Below the pieces are notes generated by a model. The model worked only from the letters and a program-made list of their open reading frames with translations. It did no database searches and was not told where the DNA came from. Positions 1-10,655 of a stretch of 40,380 bases of DNA are shown here, piece after piece. Location: NCBI GenBank assembly GCA_027575765.1, contig JANBPT010000367.1:1-40380 (forward strand), read 5' to 3'. Position 1 is the first letter of the stretch; every line of letters starts with the position of its first letter. The stretch comes from Tieghemiomyces parasiticus (Eukaryota > Kickxellomycota > Dimargaritomycetes > Dimargaritales > Dimargaritaceae). Both the position numbers and the translations under genes were made by a program.

Positions 1-270
1 GCCACGTTTGTGCCGTTTGCCGTCATAACCGGGGCCTTCGCCGTGTTTGTCCTCCTGTTCGTGCCCGAAACCAAGGGTCGGACCGTCGATGAGATTGTGA
101 CGATTTGTAACCAGTCGGATTTCGGCCGGGCCAAGGATCTCACCGTACGGTGCGGCCGTTGGGTGGCATCGTGCGGGGGGTTGCGTCGATCGGGGATGAC
201 TCGTCGAGCGCCCGCTGCCGAGGACCTCACGGGTATTCGTACCCCGGCCTCTCTCCGCTCGCTAGCCTAG
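1..270 (+). CDS. Sugar porter (MFS) transporter, C-terminal fragment
   Basis: This is the 3' end of a gene whose start lies off the left edge; frame 1 is open from the first base to TAG at 268-270. The first ~20 residues form the end of a hydrophobic helix (TM12-like), followed directly by VPETKGRTVDEI. That is the PETKG(R/K)(T/S) signature which closes the last membrane segment of Major Facilitator sugar porters. The family moves hexoses or other polyols across the plasma membrane, usually by H+ symport or facilitated diffusion. The remaining ~50 residues are a hydrophilic, basic cytosolic tail without recognisable motifs; its last part could be intron read-through, which I cannot exclude. 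The substrate cannot be inferred from this fragment. Confidence 0.75.
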   Translation, partial: ATFVPFAVITGAFAVFVLLFVPETKGRTVDEIVTICNQSDFGRAKDLTVRCGRWVASCGGLRRSGMTRRAPAAEDLTGIRTPASLRSLA

Positions 271-1243
271 ATACATATATATATATATATATTACGAATC
301 CTTACCCCTTGTCAATCTTATTCTCCCTCCCCCCCTCTCTCTCTCTTTATACTATATCTACTATCTAACTTGACTGTATTCTAATAATGTAGTCGTTTCT
401 TTAAGCTGATATTAAAATCTATGTGTTCAAACCCAGGTGCCCTCATGTTGTGGCGAGGTGCGTCGTCCAAGAGGGGGTTGCACAGAAAGGGAGCCGGCGG
501 TCGCAGTCGAGTTGCCGAAAAGTAGAAAAGGGTTGTTCACATGCATACACTTGATATAATAACCCATTCGATTAAATTCGATCACCTTATATACAGGAGG
601 AACGTTGGCGATATGCTTCCTTTGGGTATAGCTGGATTGTTCAGCTCGAGGCACCGGTAAGTAGGGAGTAATACTGGTTCGGTACCGACCTCGGATCGGA
701 TGCAGAGTAACCGCTAGCATCCGGGTCTGGGCTGGGGGAACCTTTCACTGGTCAAAAGGTGGCCGGTAGTATTATTCTATTGGGAACGAATAACTGAAAA
801 AGTGCCGTTTGCTGGAGGCTGACAGGCCTTGGGCAGTGGCGGTCTGGCATGCATCTGGCTGCATAATCTACATATATATATATATAAATTCAGGGTCGAT
901 TATAACTAGAGTCGACTAATAAAACTTATGGGCCATCTAGCGGTAGACACGTATGCTGTATGAACCATTAAGCATGGGCTTACCGTGGTTGACGCCATAC
1001 ATGGCGTCGAGAGATTGTTTTTCACCCATGGTATCATTATGGCCCTAATTTCACAAGGAGACCTTACTTGTAACATATATAGATATATTTTGTTTACGTA
1101 TCAAGAGGTACAAGATAGACACCAGTATGCAATCACGCTATAACGAACACACGATGTTTCCTATAAAAAGAGGGACGGGGGGGGCAACCGATCACTTTCT
1201 GCAACACATACATTTCCGGCCAATTCTACTCGGAGACACCATC
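271..1243. other. Intergenic, convergent 3' regions
   Basis: The region lies between the sugar-porter stop and the Kelch-like gene stop, so both genes end here. It is AT-rich, with two (AT)n runs, a C/T-rich block near 320-365 and a G8 run near 1175. No coding frame with convincing composition was seen on either strand. Confidence 0.6.
275..292. repeat. (AT)n microsatellite
   Basis: An uninterrupted AT dinucleotide run lies just after the sugar-porter stop codon, in the presumed 3' UTR. A similar short run occurs near 870-887. Confidence 0.8.
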
Positions 1244-3115
1244 CTAAGGCACGCACTGACGTGACGTAGGTGGGGCTGACGGGAAATCCATGAGAGTATT
1301 AATGAGCCGCCGCTCGGGTTCCTTGAGATCATTATACTCATCCAATGGTTGCAACCGATTGTGCCGCAGCGGACGAATGGGGGACCGAGGGAACCGACTA
1401 CGGAACTGCGGACTAATCGCAAACGCTGAGGACGACGGTGAAGGGGACCCTTGAAACGTGGTGGACAGGTGAGATTTCTCCGGAGCCGCGACGATAATGG
1501 GGGCGATCTGGTCGAGGAACAGCATAAGCGACCGGTGACTATAATTTCTGCTAGGACCATTACTGCTGCTGCTACCCTCCGATCCCCCATCTATCGTTCC
1601 TTGGGAGTCCTGGTAATGACGTCGTCGACGACGACGACGACGACTAGAAAGACCACCGGCTTGGCGACGGATGGCACGCATGAAAAGGTACACGACGAGC
1701 GCCATACCAACCAGGGCACCAAAGACGACCCCGACGATCGACCCGGTGGACAGGGAAAGCATACCGCCCGCGTTCTGGCCGTCACCATTCCGGAGTTGGC
1801 CATCGGCCTCGAGGGCCCACGCACGGCCGCTGGCGACCTCGGCCTTGGGGATGGTAGTCGCCAGGCGCAGGTCAAAGGTGGTAATTTTGGTCCACGTGCT
1901 CAGGTCCACCATGAGGAGAGTTTTATACAGTTGATCGGGTCCAATCGGCTGGTCGACGGAGGCCCCGAAGGCCAGGAGGAGATACCGGCCCACTAGGGTG
2001 GCCGAGTGACCGTAGCGGCCGTAGGTGGGGAACCCCGCTAGGGTCCGATTAGACCAGCTCCATGGGGTGGTGGACACATCGAGAATCAGGAATTGGTGAT
2101 TGATGGCCGTGTTGCCGCGGATTTGGCCTCCGTAAAAGTAGATGGCGTTGCCGTACATGACCCCTGGGGAGCCCGTGAGGGTCTGGAATTCGGTGCTGCC
2201 CGTAGTCTCGACGGCCGACCAAGTGCCGTGGACCGTATCAAGGACGTGGACCGTATCGACGGTGGGCCAGCCATTTGTCGTCAAGTTGCCGCTCGCGACC
2301 GAATTAGAGGGGGAAGAGGTGGCGGATGGGATGGAGCCCGCGTCGGGCATCCCACCTACCACCAGCATATGGGTGGTGTTCATCATTAGCGCTGAGTGTA
2401 GGTATCGGGGCGTCGGTTCGTTGGCGTCACCCGTTAGCTGGAACGTCAGTCGGTAGTTGCCAATGGGGGTCAGGATCTGGGTGGCGGCGGTGGCTTTCCC
2501 TTGGTCAGTTCCGCCCGCAATTCGACCGCCAAACTGGACTAGCGCCTCAGCACCCGGGGAATAGACCAAACTGGCGCCGAATGATACGGGCACGTACTGG
2601 GTGGTTACGCCGAATTCGGGGACAATTGCGTCATGGTTCGAGTCGCCCTGGGCTTGGGGCGATAGGGCGATCGTGTTTAGCATCCGCCAGGACTGATTCC
2701 GGGAAATGTACAGGTAGGACCGGGAGGTATTAGAACTATCATGGTTCGCATCACTACCAACGGCCACCACCTGGGTGGACTCGTAGTGGAGGGTGTTGGA
2801 CACGGCGAGGCCGCTGACTGACGGCGCGGCTGAGCCAGTGAGGCCAGTGGAGCTCCAGACGGCATCTTTGGAGTCGAATTCGCTACTGAGTAGGAGGCGT
2901 AATGATATGTCTACGGGTGTGCCGGCGGCGTCGCTTTGGCCCCCGATGATGTAGAGGCACCGGTCCGCGTAGATTCCACCATGGTAGTATCGCTGGAGCG
3001 GGGATGCCTCGGCGGATACTCTGCTTACCATGGTGGCTAGAAGGACCAGTAATGTATAAATGACCGTGGCTTTCCGGCGCCCTGAGCGGCCGCCGTAGTC
3101 GGGAGTGGTGAACAT
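1244..3115 (-). CDS. Kelch/galactose-oxidase-like type I membrane protein
   Basis: A single-exon, 623-residue protein. Residues ~16-35 are a signal peptide (TVIYTLLVLLATM then VSA|EA). The extracellular part carries Kelch-type blades, recognisable as RYxH...GG or GxxxYFYGG strands near residues 42-59, 236-255, 316-331 and 366-384, so it probably folds as a beta-propeller. Several NxS/T sites fit glycosylation. One membrane helix (GSIVGVVFGALVGMALVVYL) spans ~457-478. It is followed by a cytosolic tail with eight consecutive arginines (~490-498) from a CGT-type repeat, then a Ser/Pro-rich segment. The start is the first ATG after a leader that is pyrimidine-rich on this strand. The topology resembles a surface recognition or adhesion protein; ligand and function are unknown. 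It has no galactose-oxidase catalytic residues that I can identify, so enzymatic activity is not claimed. Confidence 0.85.
   Translation of the reverse strand: MFTTPDYGGRSGRRKATVIYTLLVLLATMVSRVSAEASPLQRYYHGGIYADRCLYIIGGQSDAAGTPVDISLRLLLSSEFDSKDAVWSSTGLTGSAAPSVSGLAVSNTLHYESTQVVAVGSDANHDSSNTSRSYLYISRNQSWRMLNTIALSPQAQGDSNHDAIVPEFGVTTQYVPVSFGASLVYSPGAEALVQFGGRIAGGTDQGKATAATQILTPIGNYRLTFQLTGDANEPTPRYLHSALMMNTTHMLVVGGMPDAGSIPSATSSPSNSVASGNLTTNGWPTVDTVHVLDTVHGTWSAVETTGSTEFQTLTGSPGVMYGNAIYFYGGQIRGNTAINHQFLILDVSTTPWSWSNRTLAGFPTYGRYGHSATLVGRYLLLAFGASVDQPIGPDQLYKTLLMVDLSTWTKITTFDLRLATTIPKAEVASGRAWALEADGQLRNGDGQNAGGMLSLSTGSIVGVVFGALVGMALVVYLFMRAIRRQAGGLSSRRRRRRRRHYQDSQGTIDGGSEGSSSSNGPSRNYSHRSLMLFLDQIAPIIVAAPEKSHLSTTFQGSPSPSSSAFAISPQFRSRFPRSPIRPLRHNRLQPLDEYNDLKEPERRLINTLMDFPSAPPTSRQCVP
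1621..1647 (-). repeat. Trinucleotide repeat encoding Arg8
   Basis: On the plus strand this is a run of GAC/GTC triplets; read on the minus strand it gives eight arginine codons just inside the membrane helix of the Kelch-like protein. It is a plausible slippage-prone site and an extreme version of the positive-inside stop-transfer signal. Confidence 0.7.
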
Positions 3116-4161
3116 ATCGTTGGGGGGTTAGGAAAAAATATGGACCAGTTAAGTGGGCGAAGTAGAGGCGGCGCACTCAAAGAAAGGTCTGCAGTATAAT
3201 AGACAAATAGACTCAAGGATAAGTTGATGCGCAGGAGAAAAAAAGAAAGATATTGCGTTCAAGTGTGTAATGGACAGTATAAATATCACCACGGGCAGCG
3301 GGACAGGACATACCCCAGAGGGAGAGGTTTAGGACGGGGCGGACTATAGTACAGAAAACATGGAGTAAAGAAATGACCAGGATATGGAACTTTAACGACT
3401 GGCGGAAAGCTAAATAGGATACAGCATTACCGAGGGGAATAGAAGTGAAATTACGGGAAGGGCACCGACCGAGTTATCTTATACCCCGGCCAGCGTTCAC
3501 GATAATGTAGGGGTCTATAGAGACAGGGAGGAAGGGAGTGATGAGGGGAGGGGCAGATCAGTGATGTACCTACACATTGGGAAGTCCCCGAGGCCCTGTC
3601 AAGCCCATGATATATGCCTCAGCCAGCCACTTCAGCGGATTTTCTGAGCGACACAGAAAATGAGGAAGGATACTAGCGCCCATTTTACGAGGAGCAGAGA
3701 TGTGCGGAGTTGCAGGTCCAGCCGGATCGTAATTGGACCTACCTTCAGGGTGTGAGCAGAGAGTGTGTGTGTGTGAGCGAGAGGAGGGGGAATAAGAGGG
3801 ATGGACCGGCTGGATCATTGGGAGAAACACTACCCATCCCCTCCACGGTTATGATGGTATATAGGATCAATTGGGGGCAGAAGATCGGAAACGACTGCTA
3901 CCAGGTATCCCGTTTGCTTTGCAGAGTCACACACATCCCTTCAGAGGACTGTTGAGGTTTGCCTGTGATATGCACACTGAACATAAACCAAAGTGTTCAC
4001 TCTCGTTCTGACACCTAATAAACGAGTAATCTATTTGGCACTACACTCCTAATATAGGTACTCCATAAAGGTTGGAGGTTCTTAAGGCTGTATGGCGTTT
4101 TTTGTTTTAATATAATAACGATAAGGTCATCACACTGTACCGCTTGGTGAGATCTTTCTGT
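3116..4161. other. Upstream region of the Kelch-like gene
   Basis: 3116-3560 is purine-rich on the plus strand, meaning C/T-rich in the sense of the minus-strand Kelch-like gene, and is read as its promoter and leader. A (GT)n microsatellite lies at 3763-3774. From about 3960 composition becomes AT-richer and nothing coding was seen up to the mariner relic. Confidence 0.5.
3477..3483 (-). promoter_or_regulatory. Possible TATA box for the Kelch-like gene
   Basis: TATAAGA on the minus strand, about 360 bases upstream of the ATG at 3115. The interval between is purine-rich on the plus strand, hence pyrimidine-rich in the transcript sense. This is the same arrangement seen upstream of other genes in the window. 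Confidence 0.35.
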
Positions 4162-4905
4162 CTAACTATCAGCAAGACCTTGAGTCGCTTGGCTGGAGCT
4201 TGACAAGCCCCGCTTGCCAGACGTCCAAGGTCGCCTCTCATATACTGATTTTGTTGTACAATACGACCGTCGATTAATACCCCTACACAGCCAGAAGTCG
4301 TGGAGGGGGGATGCCGGTACTAACTCCCGCGTGCCTTTGTCTAGACCTGGAGTATGGGACTCAGACCCGCACACTATGTAGTGATTGGCGGGGACCTTGC
4401 CGCCGTGAGGCTTGACGCTCAGGCATAGCAGGCCATGTCTGGTAAGCAAAAAAAAATCCCCTTCCCAGCATAACTTTGGGTATGACACGGTCCCGGCAGT
4501 TCTGAATTGGGGGCAAGTCTTCTTTGGGGCACCATAGCTAACAATCGGAGCCAGCACGTGGATCATAGAGACGCTCCCAAGTCTCATCGCCACCAACATT
4601 AGAGCCCAGCAGGTACCCTTCCTCTCACTGGTCCTATTACACTCCTCCAGGAAATCTGTGACAGAACGTATTCCCTGGTAGTGCTGATTGTCGACGAGGT
4701 TGTAGGAGTGGGGGACCCAGCAGTTAAAAAAACGGTGCAACCCCAAGTCTTTGCGCAGGACATTGCGCATGGTACTAGGGGAAGTGCTGCAGGCAGGGAC
4801 GAGTTGGTCAGCAGTCAGTTGAAGGCCTTCCTCTAGCAATCCCAGAACTATGTTCCCGTAAAGGTTGCTAATGCTGCTGATGGGTGGCCAGGACAGAGCT
4901 CATAT
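4162..4905 (-). pseudogene. Decayed mariner (Tc1/mariner) transposase relic
   Basis: A 225-codon open stretch (4162-4839) retains spaced mariner-like features. There is a helix-turn-helix-like segment, LTADQLVPACSTSPSTMRN, followed by a VLRKDLGLHRFF stretch. Next comes WVPH, the linker motif diagnostic of mariner transposases (WVPHxL). Further on, GAPKK...TAGTV...CWEGDFFLL resembles the family's PG-P-PKK...AGKVM...FWD-G-LL block. Open frame continues upstream to ~4905 with residues compatible with the N-terminal domain (ISSISNLYGNIVLGLLEEG), without a start codon in place. The region where GDETW, holding the first catalytic Asp, should be is unrecognisable, and the HDN and YSPDLAP blocks were not found. 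It cannot be functional. The family assignment rests mainly on WVPH plus block order and needs a profile search. Confidence 0.5.
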
Positions 4906-7900
4906 TCAAGGGAGTAGCGACTCATACAAAGGAGGGATAGCCACTGGTTGACCGTGGCACCACCCAACCCAGCATGGTAGGCAGCTCAGATAAAATGGAG
5001 CCTGCCTTGCGGGCGTTGGGCTGAAAATAATAAATAAGGGCCCGTGCACCACGTATTGTAAGTTTGGGCAGAGTAGGAGCTTCAAAAGTTGACATGCTGA
5101 AGCGGTAAAAAAAGATAAGCTGTGAAATGAGGAATGGCCAAATTCCCATATGGTTTATATCGCAGAATTATTTTCCTTGGCCACTTATATAGGTTTCGTT
5201 TATAACACCAATGTTTTACTTCTGGCTTTGCCAACCCAAACCACTTTGGACCATCTGTAATAGATCTTCCGGAAAAGGCGGTCCTAAGGATGAGATGCGG
5301 TTCCGTTGACAACATAGCACGGGTAGCAGCCGAAATGGAAGGTATATGGGTGACTACAAACGTCTACGGTAGTAACATACCGCCAGCTACCCCCCCTCTG
5401 AACGACGGAATTTTAACCTCGCCTTTGCACAGCAGGTGTATCAAAGGACTCACAGCCGACTGTGCCCACGGTCGTAGGTTGACCCTTACTATGTTGCGGC
5501 GTGCCGATTAATTTGTAATCAAAAGGTCAACTGATCATCCTCATTCTGGGAGACTTCATAAGGGACTATCCGTCCGGTCAATCCGCTGAATGGGGGGACG
5601 ATCTTGCTGGATTATGTGACTTCCATGCACTACCGCACCCTGCTCCTCGTCACGAATATCTATATATATTCTTATAGATATAAGACATGCCTATTAACCG
5701 ATCGGCTATGGAGTCCGGCTCTACGTTAAGACTGGGCAACCCAAGTTACCGCCAAGAAGCAAATCGCCATACTGACACACCTAACCTATACTATCTGACA
5801 GTTTTCTCTCAGTCTCCGTGCCGGACCCCCAGCGCGTTGGCATAGTCTCCATCGGAATCGCACCCCGCCAACGAGGGAAGGGCACATAGCATCTCCCCGC
5901 AAACCAGTAGAGCCCAGGTCTGTAGATGATAGATTCAGTGATATTGACCCCCCCCCCTTCTTCCTCACAGAGCCTCTGAGAATGTTCTCACCGGAGGGAT
6001 GGTACGTGTATGACTAAAGTGTATGAAGATGGTGCCCAAAAGCAATCAACAAACCCGGCCGAAGTAGAACCTCATGTGACGCTTCTATTTATTACCGAGT
6101 GGGAGATGCCTAATAGAACGGCCAGGCAAGTGTGGCACAGAGCCGGCGAGATGTTAAGTACTAGCCGTGTCAACATGTACACTGCCAACCGGAGTTTCGA
6201 CGCAGAGGTCAAAGGGAGGGATCCAGAGTGGCACCCGTTAATGAATTTCAGCATGCCTGTCATCTACCCTGGTCGCTGTACGCCCATCATCCAAATCAGG
6301 TTGGACAGCCCGGCTTCCCATTAGGTCATAATGACCATCGATAGGTGCAGCCCACTTGGCCAAAAAAAAGAAGTAGGCTAATGATATCGGAGCGGGCATG
6401 TACCCGCTCGTCTGGCCCCGCTCCCTTGATTAAGAGCCGAGTGACTATGACCATGTGCACCGTTATCAGCTAACCAGAACCCAAGTCACAATAACATAAC
6501 CCTTGTATGAACTAACGGCTAAGACGTAAGAAGCATCTCTCGCGAGCGTAAGGGCAACCGTTGGGTCCCTATCGCTAATGAGCCACTACCATATGGGTCA
6601 AAACCCTGTGCGGGCGACCAACTGGCTACTAACTGGGGCTGTGTAGGACCACTATTGCATCTCAAACTGACTGTAATGGGCATGTGCAGCTATGTGCCCC
6701 CCAATGACTGCTCCAAACCGTATGTGCTTGATTCGACCGCGCCTCTCCGGTGCCGTTTGACTAATGCCCGGCTGTGAATTCAGCTTACATGCTCGAGTAG
6801 CATAGCCGCCTAACGTTTGACCTTTAAATGATATCTGGCAAGCCATTGGACACATATGCACGCTGCACACTGGCAGGCGATACACCGGCCCTGTTAAAAC
6901 TTTACGATTGGTAGTAGCCGTGCCTAATGCCATTGGCCTTCCCCTCAAAGGGCTCTTTCCAACCCTAATTGGCCAACTGCGTCCGACAAATCATCGTCGG
7001 GCCTGCGTAGGTTCGCTGACTAAGCACGTTGGCGAAGCCGTCTCGCCATTGGTAGATACGCTTTCTGGGCCATAGCCACCCGGTTGGTCCAAAGACTCGA
7101 ACCGCTAGCACCCAATGAAGCCTGGGCACTCTCTGCGCATTGTGTAAGGCACCACGGCCAGCAGGTCGACCTGCTTCCATGGGACCTAGACGGATACCTG
7201 TGCATAATGCGGTGATCCCTTAGAACTATCCGGCTGCGGTCGGACCGTGAAGGTGTCTACCTACCTACCAGCTACGATAGATAAGCTGCTCATGGGTGGG
7301 AGGGGGGTTCCTTGGCGGGTGACTCAGATTGTCAGTCACGCCCCTGCCACCCTCCGCCTCTAGGTGCCATTGGTCAGCAGTCAGTCTCCCTAGCGGATAT
7401 GCGCGGCCGACGACGGATCCGAAGTCCAGAAGGGACTTTGGCGGGCCCGACACCCCTCCCTCGCATCCGCAGTGTGCATACAAGGGTAGTAGGGCCCGAC
7501 CGTGAGGTGCTGATGGTGTCGATGGTGGGCACCTTGACAGCCCGGTGGCCCTGCTTGCATGGGTGTAAGGTAAGAGGCATTGTTAATGCAACACAAACGT
7601 GCGGGTAATAATGTGCATCCCCACAAGACCCATTTCATTTAAGATCTCCATGACACTTACGAGCCGAGTATCACGCGTCGGGTGGTATCTAGCAGCCCCA
7701 GGTCGGCCGGCCACTCGCAAGCCGACACGCGCCAAATCCGGCCCACCTCTCACCTTTCGCATCAGGCAGCATTCAGTTATTTTACCTCGACGGGTATACA
7801 CACACATAGGCACACGCCAATGTGTCGTACAGCGTTCTCATTACTCGCGGCCCCCCCGGGCTTTCCGTACCGGTTTCTTACTTCAGACTTCTTTGTGTAG

Positions 7901-8094
7901 AGGGAATGGCTGGGATAGTGGCACCGGTCGGCATATAATGAGAGCCAGTCAGCGACAGGCGGACGGGACGCCCCGCATGCTGACGGGTCAGGGATCCGGA
8001 GCTGAGGGGGGGCGAGACCATCCCTCGCTTCCTTCCGGATCCTGCAGTAGGCTACAGACCTCGTCGAAGGAGGGGGGGTAACTTTGCTTAGCTC
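4906..8094. other. Gene-poor region
   Basis: About 3.2 kb with no coding frame I can support. Open stretches here (for example 6010-6324 on plus and 6652-6948 on minus) have no recognisable domain, no family-like motif and random-looking composition. A C-run sits near 5947-5958. The base composition is more balanced than in the adjoining pyrimidine tract. Old transposon debris is plausible given the mariner relic next door, but I could not identify other elements. Confidence 0.5.
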
Positions 8095-8104
8095 TATATA
8101 AAGG
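8095..8104 (+). promoter_or_regulatory. TATA box at onset of pyrimidine tract
   Basis: TATATAAAGG matches the TATA consensus. Immediately downstream the plus strand becomes strongly C/T-rich and stays so, with one exception near 12 kb, up to the arrestin ATG at 13747. This is the distal candidate promoter for a transcript with a very long leader, or for a separate non-coding RNA. Confidence 0.45.
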
Positions 8105-10008
8105 CAAGCATTCCCTCCACTGCTCCTCGGGTACCAGCTATACTCACCTATCCGCCCCTCCACTTTAACCATCTGTCCATATCCACATACTTCTTGAGCC
8201 ACGCCACACTGTATATACCAGCCAGCTGCCTTGATCGTGTACATAATCTGTTGTCGTGCTACCCTTCATCCTGCTTAGCTCAACCAGGGCTTTTACCTTC
8301 ACCACCTTCCGCCTTCATACTCAACCGAGTCCCAACCCCTGGCCCCTGTGTTTTAGGACACCTGTGACTTCTTCGCCCGGTCCACCCTGTTCACCGCGGA
8401 TTCCTAATTAACCGCGATACACCGTAACCCTCCCTATCTATCGTTCACCCTTGTGTCTGCCTTTCATTTTGCACTGTCCTGCTTATCCGCAGTGCGCCCG
8501 TGTCTTGCACCTCTTCCTCCTCTAGTATTACCCGGCGGTTTGAGAAACTCTCCTATTGAGGATCCGCCTAGACCCAGCTCCTCCCTTTAGACTTCACCAC
8601 CCATTCCTATTCTGAGCTCCGCGTCGTGGTGAAACGAGCGATAAGGAAAAAAAAAAAAACCTCGCCTATCCCTGCTTCCCTCCTGGTCCACCTCGCCAGA
8701 AATCACTACTTGTGCCACTTCGATAGCTTGAGACTGTGGGTACCGTGTGATACCTCCAAGCTTCACTTTTATCGCCCACTACACTAGCTGGCTTGGCCTG
8801 AACGATATCGGCCCATCTCAATCTTATCCGCCACCTCCCCTGCCGTCGTTTCGCGGTCGGAGCAAACCCGCTGGTGCATCAGCTCCCCCTCCATCTCGTG
8901 TAGCCCCACCCTCAAATACTTTGCCCTACCAACACCGTGTCTTCATCCCGATACCACCCTCAGATCGCTCTCATTCTTAATCTTATCTTCACTTACCGTG
9001 GTATCGTGTCTACCGAATCTATTTATAGATCGGCTCGCGCCCCACTTGCCTCCCATCCCACCCGCCCTACACACTTGACTACTAACCTGTAAGTGATCGA
9101 TTCAACTTGGCTGTATTTGTAACCAACCGACTAGGGCAGAATGTCGCCTTGACCTGCACCACATATCTCTCCAGTCGTCTGTGCGTTCAATAGAACGAAT
9201 CAGGTGGTGTATTCTATACCAACCGATATCGGGTAGGAGGCATCTACAGTCCTTAGCCCCGACATGTCATCAAAGTGGAGCAACCTACCGCCTTCCCCGC
9301 CAAGGCCTGTAGCCCTAACGCTGGGGATCCTAAGTGGCCCATTGGGGAACGAGGATAACGCGAATCCAAGGGCCGTGGGGTACAGGCTCCGTGCCATTCC
9401 CTCCCTCGTGTACTCTATCACCTTTAATCTTGGGCAGACAGGCTGCTGGGCCTACCCGCTGAGTCTGCCGGATCGGATAGGACGATAAGCTTACTTGGGG
9501 CACAACGGCCATGACTAACCTATTTTTGACCCTTACAACCATTACCAATTGCCTACCCTCGCTTTCCCTGCGCCGCCAATACTGTTATCAACCACCATCC
9601 ATCACTGCCAATCGCCTCTCAAACTTACCCGGCACGCAATCTCTGGACCCTTAACACGCTATTTTAACCGGACTTACTGTGCCCCACGCCTATGGCTCGC
9701 TTCTTATCTTACCTTCCTCTCCACTCGACCCGATCTGTGCTGGACATCACCCGGCTTTATCTCTCTTCTCTCTCTTCTACTGCCACTGCCACTGCCCGCT
9801 ATTATTCCGGGCACCATTCTCGGAACTCCCGGATACATGTGGGTTCAAATTCTACGACCGACCTACAACCTTACCTTGCTCCTACCAACACAATCATGCC
9901 CATCGGATCTCAAACTAGGGTCTGGACTCAGCCTGCCAGGTGCGTCTCCCCCGCTCCCTTTCTTTTTTTTTTTCTTTTGAAACTGACACTGGGTTTCAGT
10001 TTGGGACG

Positions 10009-10024
10009 CTCTCTCTCTCTCTCT
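10009..10024. repeat. (CT)n microsatellite
   Basis: CT dinucleotide run inside the long pyrimidine tract, followed by a further imperfect CT/TTT stretch. Confidence 0.75.
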
Positions 10025-10646
10025 TTCTCTCAGCCCTCCTCTTTTGAATCCCTGCACCACCTCAACTCACCCTACGGTTGGTTTGTACCTGTGTGTGCGT
10101 GTATATACTTTCTCAGCCACAATAGTATCGGAGCCTTGCTGTAGCGACCGCCCTAATTTTTTGACCGGGTGGCCTTTGACCCTTGGCCCGTCTTACCCCT
10201 CTTCTTTGTTACCGAAAACAAATCGATTGGAAGCGATAGACGACCAGCCGCCATTACATTTTGCCTAGTTTCTTTTTTTATCCCGCCCCTCCTCCTCCCT
10301 GTCCAAACTTCGACTGGTTGGTACTATCCCAAACCGTCTCCCGTCCAACGAGAGGCGCGCCCAGACCACTCACTAACGGCACCAGTTTATGACGACAAAG
10401 GGGCCAAGCGAAAAATAACACTACGAGATTGCAACGTGATTCGTCCGTTGATTTAGGTGAGTCCCCGATTACATCCGATGAAGAGGACCTCTCCTCCCGA
10501 CAGCTTTCGCTATTTTTCTTTTCCCGGCGGTGTCTCCCGTCCTGCGCCTGGTGTGTTCGGAGGTTTCTCCCCTCTTATCGCGCCCGCAACGTGGAGACAG
10601 GCTGCCCGCAGGTCTCTTAGGAGCCTTATTTGCACTCACCGGTTTG

Positions 10647-10655
10647 TATATAAGG
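10647..10655 (+). promoter_or_regulatory. Second TATA box inside the pyrimidine tract
   Basis: TATATAAGG, again followed by C/T-rich sequence. It is a candidate proximal promoter that would give a leader of about 3 kb for the arrestin gene. Confidence 0.35.

Noticed and set aside
1451..2733. Plus-strand open frames opposite the Kelch-like gene
   Set aside because: Antisense shadows of a well supported minus-strand coding region.
6010..6324. Possible Ty1/copia integrase remnant (NRT...ML spacing)
   Set aside because: Spacing between motifs is wrong, no DDE context is visible and there are no LTRs nearby; similarity is at chance level.
6965..7205. Possible Ty1/copia RNase H remnant on the minus strand
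   Set aside because: RST and VA-A-L residues are not at family spacing and the frame lacks the catalytic acidic residues.
9838..9870. GGGTTCAAATTC resembling a tRNA B-box
   Set aside because: The T-stem would rely on wobble pairs and no acceptor-stem partner is present ~70 bases upstream.
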